Shown piece after piece: positions 27,875 through 36,051 of a DNA stretch of 64,000 bases; positions within the stretch are counted from its first letter, which is position 1, and every line of letters begins with the position of its first letter. A program made the translations under genes and the position numbers. Under the pieces are notes generated by a model. That model was not told the DNA's origin. It did not search any database and was given only the letters and a program-made list of their open reading frames with translations. The stretch covers positions 519,540 to 583,539 of the forward strand of contig NZ_BSSE01000002.1 of the NCBI RefSeq assembly GCF_030268965.1. The letters are read 5' to 3'. This DNA is from Microtetraspora sp. NBRC 16547. Its GTDB lineage: Bacteria; Actinomycetota; Actinomycetes; Streptosporangiales; Streptosporangiaceae.

Positions 27875-28812
27875 GGATTCTTGTGACCGGCGGCGCCGGT
27901 TTCATCGGCGCGAACCTCTGCCGCGCGCTCATCACCCGGCCCGAGATCGAGAGCGTCACAGTGCTCGACGACCTCAGCACCGGAGATAGGCGCAACATCG
28001 AGGACGTCGGCGTGGAACTGGTGACCGGGAGCATCCTCGACCGGGAGCTGCTCGCGGACCTCGTTCCTCGGGCGACCACGGTCGTGCACCTCGCCGCGCG
28101 GCCCTCGGTGCCGAGGTCGCTGACGGACCCGCTCGCGTCGCACACGGTCAACGCCACAGGCACACTCCACGTCCTGGAGGCGTGCCGGGCGACCCGGCCG
28201 CACGTGGTCCTGGCGTCCTCGTCCTCCGTCTACGGCAACTGTGCCGAGCCGTACAAGCATGAGGACCTGCCCACGCGCCCGCTCAGCCCGTACGCCGCGA
28301 GCAAGCTCGCCGCCGAGGCGTACGCCCTGGCGTTCGCGGAGAGCTTCGGCCTGCGGGTGCTGCCCTTCCGCTTCTTCAACGTGTACGGCCCCATGCAGCC
28401 GGCCGGCCACGCGTACGCGGCGGTCATCCCGGCGTTCGTGTCCGCCGCGCTCGCCGGCGAGCCCGTGCCGATCCACGGCGACGGCACCCAGGCGCGTGAC
28501 TTCACCTACGTCGGATCGGTGGCGGAGGTGCTCACTGACGCGGTGGTGCGCCGGGTGGGGAGCAGCACCCCGGTCAACCTCGCGTACGGGACGCGGGTCT
28601 CGCTGCTGTCCCTGAAGGACACGCTCTCCGCGGTGCTCGGTCGCCCGGTCGAGGCGACGTTCCTGCCCGCGCGTGCGAGCGACATCCGGGCGTCACAGGC
28701 GTCTCCCCGGCTGCTTCTCGACCTGTTCCCGGGCGTCCGGCCCATGCCGCTGGACGAGGGGCTCCGCCTGACCGTGGAGTGGTTCGAGAAGACGTCCGGC
28801 GGACCCGCCTGA
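27871..28812 (+). CDS. NAD-dependent epimerase (UDP-hexose/HexNAc 4-epimerase type)
   Basis: The 313-residue extended SDR has GGAGFIG near the N-terminus, an HLAARPSVPRS segment, catalytic Ser in SSSSVYG, the YAASK pair and an FRFFNVYGP motif followed by GDGTQARDF. These match GalE/WbpP-like 4-epimerases. The substrate is likely UDP-glucose or UDP-GlcNAc, interconverted with the galacto form for the local glycosyltransferases. The GTG start overlaps the previous stop by 4 nt. Confidence 0.83.
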   Translation: MRILVTGGAGFIGANLCRALITRPEIESVTVLDDLSTGDRRNIEDVGVELVTGSILDRELLADLVPRATTVVHLAARPSVPRSLTDPLASHTVNATGTLHVLEACRATRPHVVLASSSSVYGNCAEPYKHEDLPTRPLSPYAASKLAAEAYALAFAESFGLRVLPFRFFNVYGPMQPAGHAYAAVIPAFVSAALAGEPVPIHGDGTQARDFTYVGSVAEVLTDAVVRRVGSSTPVNLAYGTRVSLLSLKDTLSAVLGRPVEATFLPARASDIRASQASPRLLLDLFPGVRPMPLDEGLRLTVEWFEKTSGGPA

Positions 28813-28878
28813 TCCCCGCGTGCTCCCGATCCCCCCGTTCTCAATCGCCCTCTCAACACATATGTCCAGGAGAATTCG

Positions 28879-29868
28879 GTGACCAAATCACCACATAGCA
28901 CGTACTTGATAACTGGGGGTAGCGGTTTCGTCGGCTCTCATCTGACCGACGCGCTGCTCGCTCGCGGTGACGCGGTCGTGGTTCTCGACAACCTGTCGAC
29001 GGGCCGGCTCGCCAACCTCACCCCGCACCCGAACCTGCGTTTCGTCCAGGGGTCCGTGCTGGACGAGCTGGTGGTCGACGAGCTCGTCCACCAGTGCGAC
29101 GTGGTCGTCCACCTCGCGGCGGCCGTCGGAGTCAAGCTGATCGTCGAGCAGCCGCTGCGCTCCCTCACCACGAACATCCGCGGCTCGGAGATCGTCATCG
29201 AGGCGGCCCACCGCTACCGGCGCAAGATCCTCGTGACCAGTTCGAGCGAGATCTACGGCAAGAACTCCAGCGGGGCGCTCCGCGAGTCCTCCGATCGCAT
29301 CCTCGGCAGCCCGGCGGTCGTCCGCTGGGCCTACAGCACGGCCAAGGCCGTCGACGAGATCCTGGCCAACGCCTACCACAAGGAACGCGGCCTGCCGACG
29401 ATCGTCGTCCGGCTGTTCAACACGGTCGGCCCCCGGCAGAGCCCCGCGTACGGCATGGTCATCCCCCGCCTGGTCCGCCAAGCGGTCGCCGGCCAGCCGC
29501 TCACGGTATACGGCGACGGCACGCAGACCAGGTGCTTCGCGCACGTGAAGGACGTGGTCGACGCGCTCCTGCTCCTGCTGGACCACGGAGGCGCCGTGGG
29601 GCAGACGTTCAATGTCGGCGCGAGCCGCGAGGTGAGCATGCTGGAACTGGCCAAGCTCATCGTCGAGACGGCCGGGAGCGTGTCGGGCGTCGACCTCATC
29701 CCGTACGCCGAGGCGTATGAGCAGGGCTTCGAGGACATGACGCGCCGCGTGCCCGACACGACCAAGCTGCGCGAGCTGACCGGGTGGAAGCCCAGCAGGT
29801 CGCTCGACGACATCCTCGCGGAGACCATCGCCGAGGCCCGCGCCGATCTGGCGACCACCCAGCGGTGA
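28879..29868 (+). CDS. NAD-dependent epimerase/dehydratase, second copy
   Basis: The 329-residue extended SDR starts at GTG 28879 with an AGGAGA site 7 nt upstream. Motifs: GGSGFVGSH, HLAAAVGVKLI, SSSEIYG, YSTAK, RLFNTVGPRQSPAYGMVIP and GDGTQTRCF. The VGV-K-L-I and GPRQSPAYGMVIP wording is nearer UDP-glucuronate decarboxylase/UDP-sugar epimerase groups than classical GalE. Substrate uncertain. It is only moderately similar to the epimerase just upstream, so two different sugar conversions are likely. Its stop overlaps the initiating-transferase start (GTGA). Confidence 0.82.
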   Translation: MTKSPHSTYLITGGSGFVGSHLTDALLARGDAVVVLDNLSTGRLANLTPHPNLRFVQGSVLDELVVDELVHQCDVVVHLAAAVGVKLIVEQPLRSLTTNIRGSEIVIEAAHRYRRKILVTSSSEIYGKNSSGALRESSDRILGSPAVVRWAYSTAKAVDEILANAYHKERGLPTIVVRLFNTVGPRQSPAYGMVIPRLVRQAVAGQPLTVYGDGTQTRCFAHVKDVVDALLLLLDHGGAVGQTFNVGASREVSMLELAKLIVETAGSVSGVDLIPYAEAYEQGFEDMTRRVPDTTKLRELTGWKPSRSLDDILAETIAEARADLATTQR

Positions 29869-30902
29869 ACGGCGCCACCATCGCGGCCGCCGGGATCATG
29901 GCCTTCCTGCTCGCGGCCGGGGGCACCTACACCCTGGGACGCCTCGCACTGCGGTGGGGGATCACCGACCGGCCGAGCGGCTACAAGACCCACGCCCGGC
30001 CCGTCCCATACCTGGGCGGCATCGCGATCATGTTGGGCACCATCGTGCCCGCGCTCGGGCTGATCGGCGGCCTCGCCGATCAGCGAACGACCGCCATCAT
30101 GATCGGCGCGACCGCTATCGCCCTGCTCGGCCTCATCGACGACATCTCGCCACTGCCCAAGGCGACGCGGCTGGTGGTCGAGGCCGTGACGGCGACAGGA
30201 GTCGTGCTCAGCGGGGTCGAGGCGTCGGTCACCAACACCTGGCTGGACGGCCCGATCACCATCATCTGGATCGTCGTCATCACCAACTCCTTCAATCTGC
30301 TCGACAACATGGACGGCGCCCTGGGCGCCGTCACGCTGGTGGGCGCCACACCGCTCGCCGGGGCGGCATTCGCCCGCGGCGAGTACGGGACCGGGCTGCT
30401 CCTGGTGACCCTGGCGGCCTCCGGCTGTGGCTTCCTGCCGCACAACTGGGCGCCGGCGAAGGTGTTCATGGGAGACGCGGGATCGCTGTTCATCGGATTC
30501 ACGACCGCGTGCTGCGCCGCCCTGTTGATCACCGGCGAGGGCACGGGAACGGTGATCGCCGGGCTGCTGCTGCCGACCTTCGTCGCCACCGTCGACACCG
30601 GAGTGGTGATGCTTTCCCGCAACAGGGCAGGCCGTTCGATGTTCCAGGGCGGGACGGACCACGTGTCCCACCGGCTACGCCGGCTCGGGTTCGGCGCCAG
30701 GCTGACGGCGCTGCTGCTCGCCGCCGTCGCGGCCGCGAGCGGGACGCTGGGCCTGGCCATGGCGCTGCACTGGATCTCGCCGATCATCGCGTTGGTGTCC
30801 GCTGTCGGCTCGGCCCTCGTGCTCATCACCTTGCCGCAAAGGGTGTCCGTCTACTCCCAGCCCCAGAAGCCCCTCGAAGTCACGTATGAAAGGCGACCTT
30901 AG
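29865..30902 (+). CDS. Undecaprenyl-phosphate sugar-1-phosphate transferase (MraY/WecA/TagO family)
   Basis: GTG 29865 gives 345 residues with about ten membrane helices. Family signatures in order: DRPSGYKTHARPVPYLGG, LIDDISPLPKATRL, NSFNLLDNMDGALGA, PAKVFMGDAGSLFIGF and the final GTDHVSHRLRRLG His box. These are the Mg2+ and uridine sites of polyisoprenyl-phosphate hexose-1-P transferases. The enzyme should start the repeat unit by moving GlcNAc-1-P or a similar sugar to undecaprenyl phosphate on the cytoplasmic face. Overlaps the epimerase upstream by 4 nt and the kinase downstream by 17 nt. Confidence 0.9.
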   Translation: MNGATIAAAGIMAFLLAAGGTYTLGRLALRWGITDRPSGYKTHARPVPYLGGIAIMLGTIVPALGLIGGLADQRTTAIMIGATAIALLGLIDDISPLPKATRLVVEAVTATGVVLSGVEASVTNTWLDGPITIIWIVVITNSFNLLDNMDGALGAVTLVGATPLAGAAFARGEYGTGLLLVTLAASGCGFLPHNWAPAKVFMGDAGSLFIGFTTACCAALLITGEGTGTVIAGLLLPTFVATVDTGVVMLSRNRAGRSMFQGGTDHVSHRLRRLGFGARLTALLLAAVAAASGTLGLAMALHWISPIIALVSAVGSALVLITLPQRVSVYSQPQKPLEVTYERRP

Positions 30903-32274
30903 ACCGGTGGAACTGCTCCATTACGTACGGCTCGCACGCAGAGGCTGGCCGTTCATCGTGCTGTCCGTGATCATCGCGATGTCCTCGGCGGCGGTATTGA
31001 CCGCGAGAACGCCACCCACGTACTCGGCGTCGATCTCGATGATCGTGTCTGGCACGGACAAGGAATCCGGCATGTCCACGGCGTACCAGTCGGGCATGCT
31101 GTCGGCTCAGCGTGTCACGTCCTACGCGAGCCTTCTGACGAGCCGCCGGGTGCTCAGCAGGGTCGTCGCGCCGGCCGACGCCGACCAGCTTCAGTCGGCT
31201 GTCACGGCGGAGGTCATCCCCGGAACCGTGCTCCTGCGTGCCACCGTGAAGAACTCCGACCCGGTGCGCGCCGCCCGGCTCGCCAACACCCTCGGCGACA
31301 CGTTCACGCAGGTGATCGACCAGATCGAACGACCGACGCCCCGAAGCCGGCCCGCCGTCAAGGTGACGGTCGTCGACAGGGCAACGGTCCCCGGGGCTCC
31401 GGACAGCCCCAAGCCGCTGGTCAACCAGGCGGTCGCCATTCTGCTCGCGCTGCTCCTCGCGTTCGGCCTGCTCTTCCTGCGCGACCGTCTGGACACCACG
31501 GTCAAGACGATCGAAGTGTTGCAGGACGTGTCGCGCAACTCGGTGCTCGGCATCATCAGCTTCGAGAAGGACGCCCCCCGGTATCCCCTTATCGTCCGCG
31601 AGAGTGGCCAGTCCTCCAGAGCGGAGGCGTTCCGCTCGCTGCGGACGAACCTGCAGTTCATCGGTGTCGACCGGCGGCCGCAGTCTCTCGTCATCACCAG
31701 TTCCCTGCCGAACGAGGGTAAGTCGTCGACGTCCGCCAACCTCGCGATCACTCTGGCGCAGGCGGGGTGGCGGGTCGTCCTGGTGGACGGCGACCTCCGC
31801 CGGCCGCGGATTCCGAGCTACTTCGGGATCGAGGGCGCCGCGGGGCTCACCGACGTGCTGATCGACAAGGCGGAGCTGCAGGACGTCATCCAGACCTGGG
31901 GCAGCCCGGGCCTGTCCATCCTTCCGTGCGGCAAAATCCCGCCGAACCCCAGCGAGTTGCTCGGCTCACAGGGCATGCGCTCGGTGCTCGCCCAGCTCTC
32001 GCAGAGCTACGACATGGTCATCATCGACGCGCCACCCCTGCTGCCGGTCACCGACGCCGCGACGCTCGCCGCGGTCTGCGACGCGACGCTCCTGGTCGTG
32101 CGGCACGGCAAGACGAGGCGCGAGCACGTGACCCGCGCCCAGGAGCTGCTCGCGTCGGTCAACGCCCGGCTGGTGGGCACCGTGCTGAACTTCGTCCCGG
32201 AGAAGAAGGGGAAGTACGGCTACGGCTACAGCTACGGCTACGCCGCGGACGTCAAGACGCCGGTGAACGTGTGA
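30886..32274 (+). CDS. Polysaccharide co-polymerase and tyrosine autokinase (Wzc/CpsCD type)
   Basis: The 462-residue protein fuses an N-terminal Wzz chain-length domain, flanked by membrane helices at about 22-40 and 180-198, to a cytoplasmic BY-kinase. Walker A is SLPNEGKSS (273-281), A' is LVDGDLRRPR (299-308) and Walker B is VIIDAPPLLPVTD. The C-terminus ends in a Tyr cluster (YGYGYSYGY), the usual autophosphorylation tail. It controls polymer length and export with Wzx/Wzy. Start ATG 30886; GTG 30907 also possible. It converges with, and overlaps by 23 nt, the phosphatase gene that probably dephosphorylates it. Confidence 0.9.
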   Translation: MKGDLRPVELLHYVRLARRGWPFIVLSVIIAMSSAAVLTARTPPTYSASISMIVSGTDKESGMSTAYQSGMLSAQRVTSYASLLTSRRVLSRVVAPADADQLQSAVTAEVIPGTVLLRATVKNSDPVRAARLANTLGDTFTQVIDQIERPTPRSRPAVKVTVVDRATVPGAPDSPKPLVNQAVAILLALLLAFGLLFLRDRLDTTVKTIEVLQDVSRNSVLGIISFEKDAPRYPLIVRESGQSSRAEAFRSLRTNLQFIGVDRRPQSLVITSSLPNEGKSSTSANLAITLAQAGWRVVLVDGDLRRPRIPSYFGIEGAAGLTDVLIDKAELQDVIQTWGSPGLSILPCGKIPPNPSELLGSQGMRSVLAQLSQSYDMVIIDAPPLLPVTDAATLAAVCDATLLVVRHGKTRREHVTRAQELLASVNARLVGTVLNFVPEKKGKYGYGYSYGYAADVKTPVNV

Positions 32275-32848
32275 GGAGCGTGAGCGAGACGGAGAGAGCG
32301 TCGGCGATCGTCCGTCCCGCCACGCGATAGGCGCGCCGGGAACGACCGTAGGGGTCGGGGATATCAGGCTGGTCCACGCGGACCAGCCCGCGGCGCGCTC
32401 CGGCCTCGGCCACGAGCGCGCGGGCCCGCCGTACGGGATCCCGATGGCAGATGATCGCGTCGACCGGCACTCCCCTGGTCAGCGCGGCGAACTCGGTGAT
32501 GGTGAAGACCCGTGTCACGGCGGAAGGGCACAGGGCCGCCGCCTCGGCCCGGTGCTCGGCGGTCGCCCCGAGCACGAGGTCCGCCCCGACGACCAGTTCC
32601 GCGGTGAGCGGGCGGGACGCGAACCCGCCGGGATCTCCGCCGAGCCGGACCAGCACCTCCCGCGCGCGGTCCGACATCCGCAGTCCCGGCGCGGCGCGGG
32701 TGCCCGCGCTGGTCACCCGGATCGGGGAGCCCGCTCCGAGAGCGGCTCGGGCCAGCCGCTCCGCCATCGGCGAGCGGCAGATGTTGCCCGTACACACGAA
32801 GAGGACGTGGAACCCCCTGTCGGCTTCCACGTCAGCCTGAGACGACAT
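32252..32848 (-). CDS. Low-molecular-weight protein-tyrosine phosphatase (Wzb-like)
   Basis: The 198-residue protein carries the P-loop CTGNICRS at residues 19-26 and the general-acid DPYG near the C-terminus (IPDPYGRS). Family members hydrolyse phosphotyrosine; the natural partner is the autokinase encoded tail-to-tail with a 23-nt overlap. It is longer than the usual 150-160 residues, with an N-terminal extension and about 30 residues after the DPYG loop. Last gene of the minus-strand unit that begins with the LPMTG protein. Confidence 0.9.
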   Translation of the reverse strand: MSSQADVEADRGFHVLFVCTGNICRSPMAERLARAALGAGSPIRVTSAGTRAAPGLRMSDRAREVLVRLGGDPGGFASRPLTAELVVGADLVLGATAEHRAEAAALCPSAVTRVFTITEFAALTRGVPVDAIICHRDPVRRARALVAEAGARRGLVRVDQPDIPDPYGRSRRAYRVAGRTIADALSVSLTLLTRSPAS

Positions 32849-32990
32849 CGGCGGTACTGCCTCCCTCCATCTGGAACCACAGCGCCCGGACGCGCGGGAC
32901 GTCGAGCAGGAGGACCGGCCGCGGTCCGCGCCGGGCGGCGCGCGCGAACGCCGTACGCGCCGGGATGCTCCGCGGCTCGACGATCTTCAT
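32832..32990 (-). CDS. Possible 52-residue ORF coupled to the LCP-like fragment
   Basis: An ATG at 32990 overlaps the stop of the upstream frame as ATGA, and the 53-codon frame runs 17 nt into the start of the phosphatase gene. The product is basic (MKIVEPRSIPARTAFARAAR...) with a short hydrophobic patch PVLLLDVP; no family recognised. The coupled arrangement supports translation; the short length and GC-rich background weaken it. Confidence 0.25.
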   Translation of the reverse strand: MKIVEPRSIPARTAFARAARRGPRPVLLLDVPRVRALWFQMEGGSTADVVSG

Positions 32991-33418
32991 CTCGACCTGT
33001 CTTGGCATGGGAACCCGGGAGTCCCATTCTTCGCGGCCGTGTCCCTCTCTGTGGCCGTGTCCCTCTCCGCCTCGTCGGCGGCCTTCGCGGCCTTCTCACC
33101 GCGGGCCTCCCCCACCTGCCAGGCGGCAGGTGGATCATCGCGCTGGCGTTCCACGGGGAAGGCCCCGGGGACGCGCTCGGCGCTCCGCTCGTACGAGTTG
33201 ATCAGCGCGTTGCCGCCCAGGAGCGTGCCTGCGGAGAGGACCAGGCCGGTGACACCGCACCCGATGATCGCTCTGCGCATGCTGCGCCTCCTGAGCAGCG
33301 CACTCCCCGCGGGCTCAGTGCTTTCGCCGGTCTCGCGCGTACCCTCCATGAACGCGACGGTAGATCGTCGTCGCGGGGCCATCCTCCGTGGCACGCCGGG
33401 ATTTACTCTTTCCGGCAC
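32987..33418 (-). CDS. LytR-CpsA-Psr-like N-terminal fragment (single-pass membrane protein)
   Basis: Up to 143 residues from GTG 33418; ATG 33349 gives 120. After a basic cytoplasmic stretch comes one membrane helix (AIIGCGVTGLVLSAGTLLGG), then an ERVPGAFPVERQ segment. That helix-plus-R-V/I-P-x-A-F-P join is how LCP glycopolymer ligases begin. The catalytic LCP domain (about 150 residues with Arg/Asp motifs) is missing: an Ala/Glu/Lys-rich tail and a stop follow. It may be a truncated LCP gene or a small membrane protein that resembles one. It lies between the DUF4012 gene (about 9 nt upstream) and the phosphatase. Confidence 0.5.
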   Translation of the reverse strand: MPERVNPGVPRRMAPRRRSTVAFMEGTRETGESTEPAGSALLRRRSMRRAIIGCGVTGLVLSAGTLLGGNALINSYERSAERVPGAFPVERQRDDPPAAWQVGEARGEKAAKAADEAERDTATERDTAAKNGTPGFPCQDRSR

Positions 33419-33427
33419 TGTCTCCCG

Positions 33428-35188
33428 TCACGACGACGATGTCGGACAACCGCTGTGGTCTTCGGTGATCCGGGTGTGCTGGGGACGGACGAGCGGCTGG
33501 ACCGGGGCCGCCGGCGGCTGGGCGGAGACGGGTTCCAGCAGCGTGAACTCCAGCGTTCTCGACTGCCTGGGGGCGAACTCCAGCAACGTGGAGTAGACCG
33601 GATGGGATTGCTCCGCCTCGATGATGACGGCGGTCTTGTGACCGTCGAGGCGCACCCCGCTCAGCCTCGCACCCTGCGTGGCGTAGAGCGACACCCACAG
33701 CAGGTTGGAGCCGGGGGCGTGGTGGCGCCCCGGTGAGTCGAGCCGGGCGGTGACATAGTCGGGCAACGCCCCGCGCGGCACGTCGTTGCCGAGCCGGACG
33801 CGCACTGTCGTGGCGCGCAGCCCGTCGTCCCGGCACGCGTCCAGGCTGTAGGAGAGGGAGCGCCGGAGGTAGTAGTCGAGCTTGCCGCCCGCCGAATTGT
33901 TGACCACCAGCCCGGCGAAGGGGCCTGGCCGTCGCGGAAGCTCGCCACCGAGCGGAGTGGCCGCCAGCCGCTGCTCCTCGGCGAGGTGGCGGCTCCAGAT
34001 CTGGATCCTCCGCTCGTCCACGAGCCGGGACAGGACCGGCAACAACCGCGCGGGCTCGGGAAGGGATCGGCTGACCGCGTCGCTGACGGCACCGGCGACC
34101 GTGATGAGGAACCTCTTGCGTTCCATTGGGTCCGGATATCGGGCGTAGGCCGCACGCTCGGTGAGATCGACGACGTTGTCCGCGGTGATTGTCTCCCCGT
34201 CGGGGAGGGTGACGGGACCGATCAGCCCCAGCAGATAGGAGAGACCGACGGGGTCGGTGGCGATGGCGCCGTCCAGCCGCCGGCCGTAGCGCCGTTCCCA
34301 GAGCCCGGCCCATGTGGCGGCCGCGTACGGGAAATGCGGGGAGAGGTTGGAAACGGAAAGCAGCGAGGTCGCGCTCGGCCCGTAACGAGCCTGGAACGCC
34401 GCCCCGTGATCGACGACGGGCCTGGGACTACCGAGACCGTTGTCCGCCGACAGCCGATCGATCCCGAGCTTGCCGTGATCGGCTTTGAGGATGCCGAACG
34501 CTCCGACCAGGCCTCCCGTTCCGCGCGCCTCGGCGTTGGTCTGGAACGCGAGGAAATAGCGGCGGGGGCCGTCGTGCCCAAGCATCGGCGGCAGCAGCGC
34601 GGCGGCGTCGGCCGCTTGGCCGAGCCGGCCGTGTAGCCGGTCGATTTCGCGCAGCGCCGTGTCGCGTGCCTGGTCCAGCAGGTCCACGCCGGTGTCCGCG
34701 GGCGTGGCGGCGAGGAGGGACCGCACCGTGGCGAGGCGGGCGACACCGTCGTCCAGCACCGGGGCCGCGGCGCCGAGACCGTCGAGCAACTGTCGGATGT
34801 TGCTCATCGAGACCGCGTTCGCCGTCATGAACGGCGTGGCCGTACGGTAAACCCCGCCGAGCACATCGGTGAGTTCGTCGGCGGCCTCGGCCAGCCCGGC
34901 CGTGGTGGTCGCCGCGTCTCCCACGAAGGGGGCATGCGCGAGGAGCCACCAGTCGGGGCCGCTGGTGAGCCGCCGGGCCTCGGCCGCGTGCCGCCGCGCT
35001 TCCGCCAGCGGCCCCGCCAACTGCCGGGGATCGTCCGAGCTCAGCGGCAGCAACGCGTTCTTCGCGGCCTCGAGGTGGTCCCGCACGCTCAGGCCGAGAT
35101 GTGCCGACCAGCCACCGGCCAGCACGAGGCCGGCGGCTGGAATCGACAGGCCGATGAGGGCCATCCTGCGACGGCTACCGCCCCACAT
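33428..35188 (-). CDS. DUF4012 domain-containing membrane-anchored protein
   Basis: The 586-residue protein has one N-terminal helix (LIGLSIPAAGLVLAGGW) and a long extracytoplasmic part. The block RYFLAFQTNAEARGTGGLVGAFG near the middle is the recognisable DUF4012 core, followed by LSVSNLSPHFP and later conserved stretches. DUF4012 proteins occur in actinobacterial and Firmicute polysaccharide loci; their activity is not established, and some resemble LCP-type wall ligases. Its start overlaps the end of the LPMTG gene by 14 nt, so the two are probably made together. Confidence 0.83.
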   Translation of the reverse strand: MWGGSRRRMALIGLSIPAAGLVLAGGWSAHLGLSVRDHLEAAKNALLPLSSDDPRQLAGPLAEARRHAAEARRLTSGPDWWLLAHAPFVGDAATTTAGLAEAADELTDVLGGVYRTATPFMTANAVSMSNIRQLLDGLGAAAPVLDDGVARLATVRSLLAATPADTGVDLLDQARDTALREIDRLHGRLGQAADAAALLPPMLGHDGPRRYFLAFQTNAEARGTGGLVGAFGILKADHGKLGIDRLSADNGLGSPRPVVDHGAAFQARYGPSATSLLSVSNLSPHFPYAAATWAGLWERRYGRRLDGAIATDPVGLSYLLGLIGPVTLPDGETITADNVVDLTERAAYARYPDPMERKRFLITVAGAVSDAVSRSLPEPARLLPVLSRLVDERRIQIWSRHLAEEQRLAATPLGGELPRRPGPFAGLVVNNSAGGKLDYYLRRSLSYSLDACRDDGLRATTVRVRLGNDVPRGALPDYVTARLDSPGRHHAPGSNLLWVSLYATQGARLSGVRLDGHKTAVIIEAEQSHPVYSTLLEFAPRQSRTLEFTLLEPVSAQPPAAPVQPLVRPQHTRITEDHSGCPTSSS

Positions 35189-35633
35189 GGGAGGATCGAC
35201 GACGCCTTGCGGTGATGACGAGTCCGGCGGCGGCGACGGCGAGCAGTCCTCCGCCGGCGGTGGCCATCAACGCCACGGGAGCGCCCGTCATCGGCAGCTC
35301 GCCCTTGGCCTGGCAACCGCCGCTGCAGCCCCCGCAGCTGGGGCTGCAGTTGCCCCTGCCGCTGCTCGACCAGCTGTGTGATGTGTTGTTGTTGGTGTTG
35401 CGTTGCCTGCTGTGCTGTCGCTGCTGGTGCGACTGACGGTGACTCTGCGACTGGTGCTGGCGGATGATCTGCTGGACGTGCAGGTTAGGGAGCGGCGGAT
35501 ACGGCTGCCCGATCACGACGCCTTCCGGCACCGGCAGGGCGGCTTCGGCGGTCGCCGCTGCCACGGGCCCGAAAACCAGCCCTCCTGCCGCCATCATCGA
35601 CAACAAAATAGGTATCGCTTTTCTTCGTACCAT
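35175..35633 (-). CDS. Small LPXTG-type wall-anchored protein, His/Gln/Ser-rich with a Cys cluster
   Basis: The 152-residue precursor has a Sec signal peptide (hydrophobic 7-22, Ala-rich cleavage near 30). A His/Gln/Ser/Arg-rich segment (51-90) contains six His, and a C-x3-C-x2-C-x3-C cluster (Cys96, 100, 103, 107) follows. The sorting signal is LPMTG (113-117), a hydrophobic helix and RRRR. The mature part would be only about 85 residues. A GGGGAG site precedes the ATG. The class E sortase gene lies divergently 418 nt away. No family recognised for the His/Cys region; metal or redox binding is a guess. Confidence 0.75.
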   Translation of the reverse strand: MVRRKAIPILLSMMAAGGLVFGPVAAATAEAALPVPEGVVIGQPYPPLPNLHVQQIIRQHQSQSHRQSHQQRQHSRQRNTNNNTSHSWSSSGRGNCSPSCGGCSGGCQAKGELPMTGAPVALMATAGGGLLAVAAAGLVITARRRRSSHVGR

Positions 35634-36051
35634 TTGGGACTCCCCGATGATGATAGGTCACGCTATGGGCGATTTCGGCGGGAATGTCAGCGACATGTTC
35701 GCCTCGTAAGCTTTATATGCGCCCGGCCGAGAGGTACCCCATCGGGCGCGTGGTTCTTACGGACTGATCACTGACCGTTCTCCCGTTGTTGACGATCGCC
35801 CTCTTTCAGTGCCGCGGGTCCGATCGCCGCATGGAGACTGGCGGATCGTCTCGCCCGTCTTCGAGCGGGTTCACGTCGGTTGCCGCCTGCCGTTCCTCGC
35901 GCGTGAAGGAGTCTGCGCTGATATGCGCACCCGAATGTCCGCGCGGCGACGTGTCACTAAAGAATCGGCCAACGCCGTCACCGGGACCGCCTCCCCCGCA
36001 TCGGTCCGGCGATACTCGAGGCGTGCATGACCAGCCGAAATCCACCGCGCC
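35634..36051. promoter_or_regulatory. Divergent gap between the LPMTG protein and the sortase
   Basis: The 418 nt contain no convincing gene. Promoters for both flanking units are expected. A 7-bp inverted repeat GCGCCCG (35719-35725) / CGGGCGC (35743-35749) follows a short AT-rich TTTATAT stretch. I see no strong operator. Confidence 0.35.
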
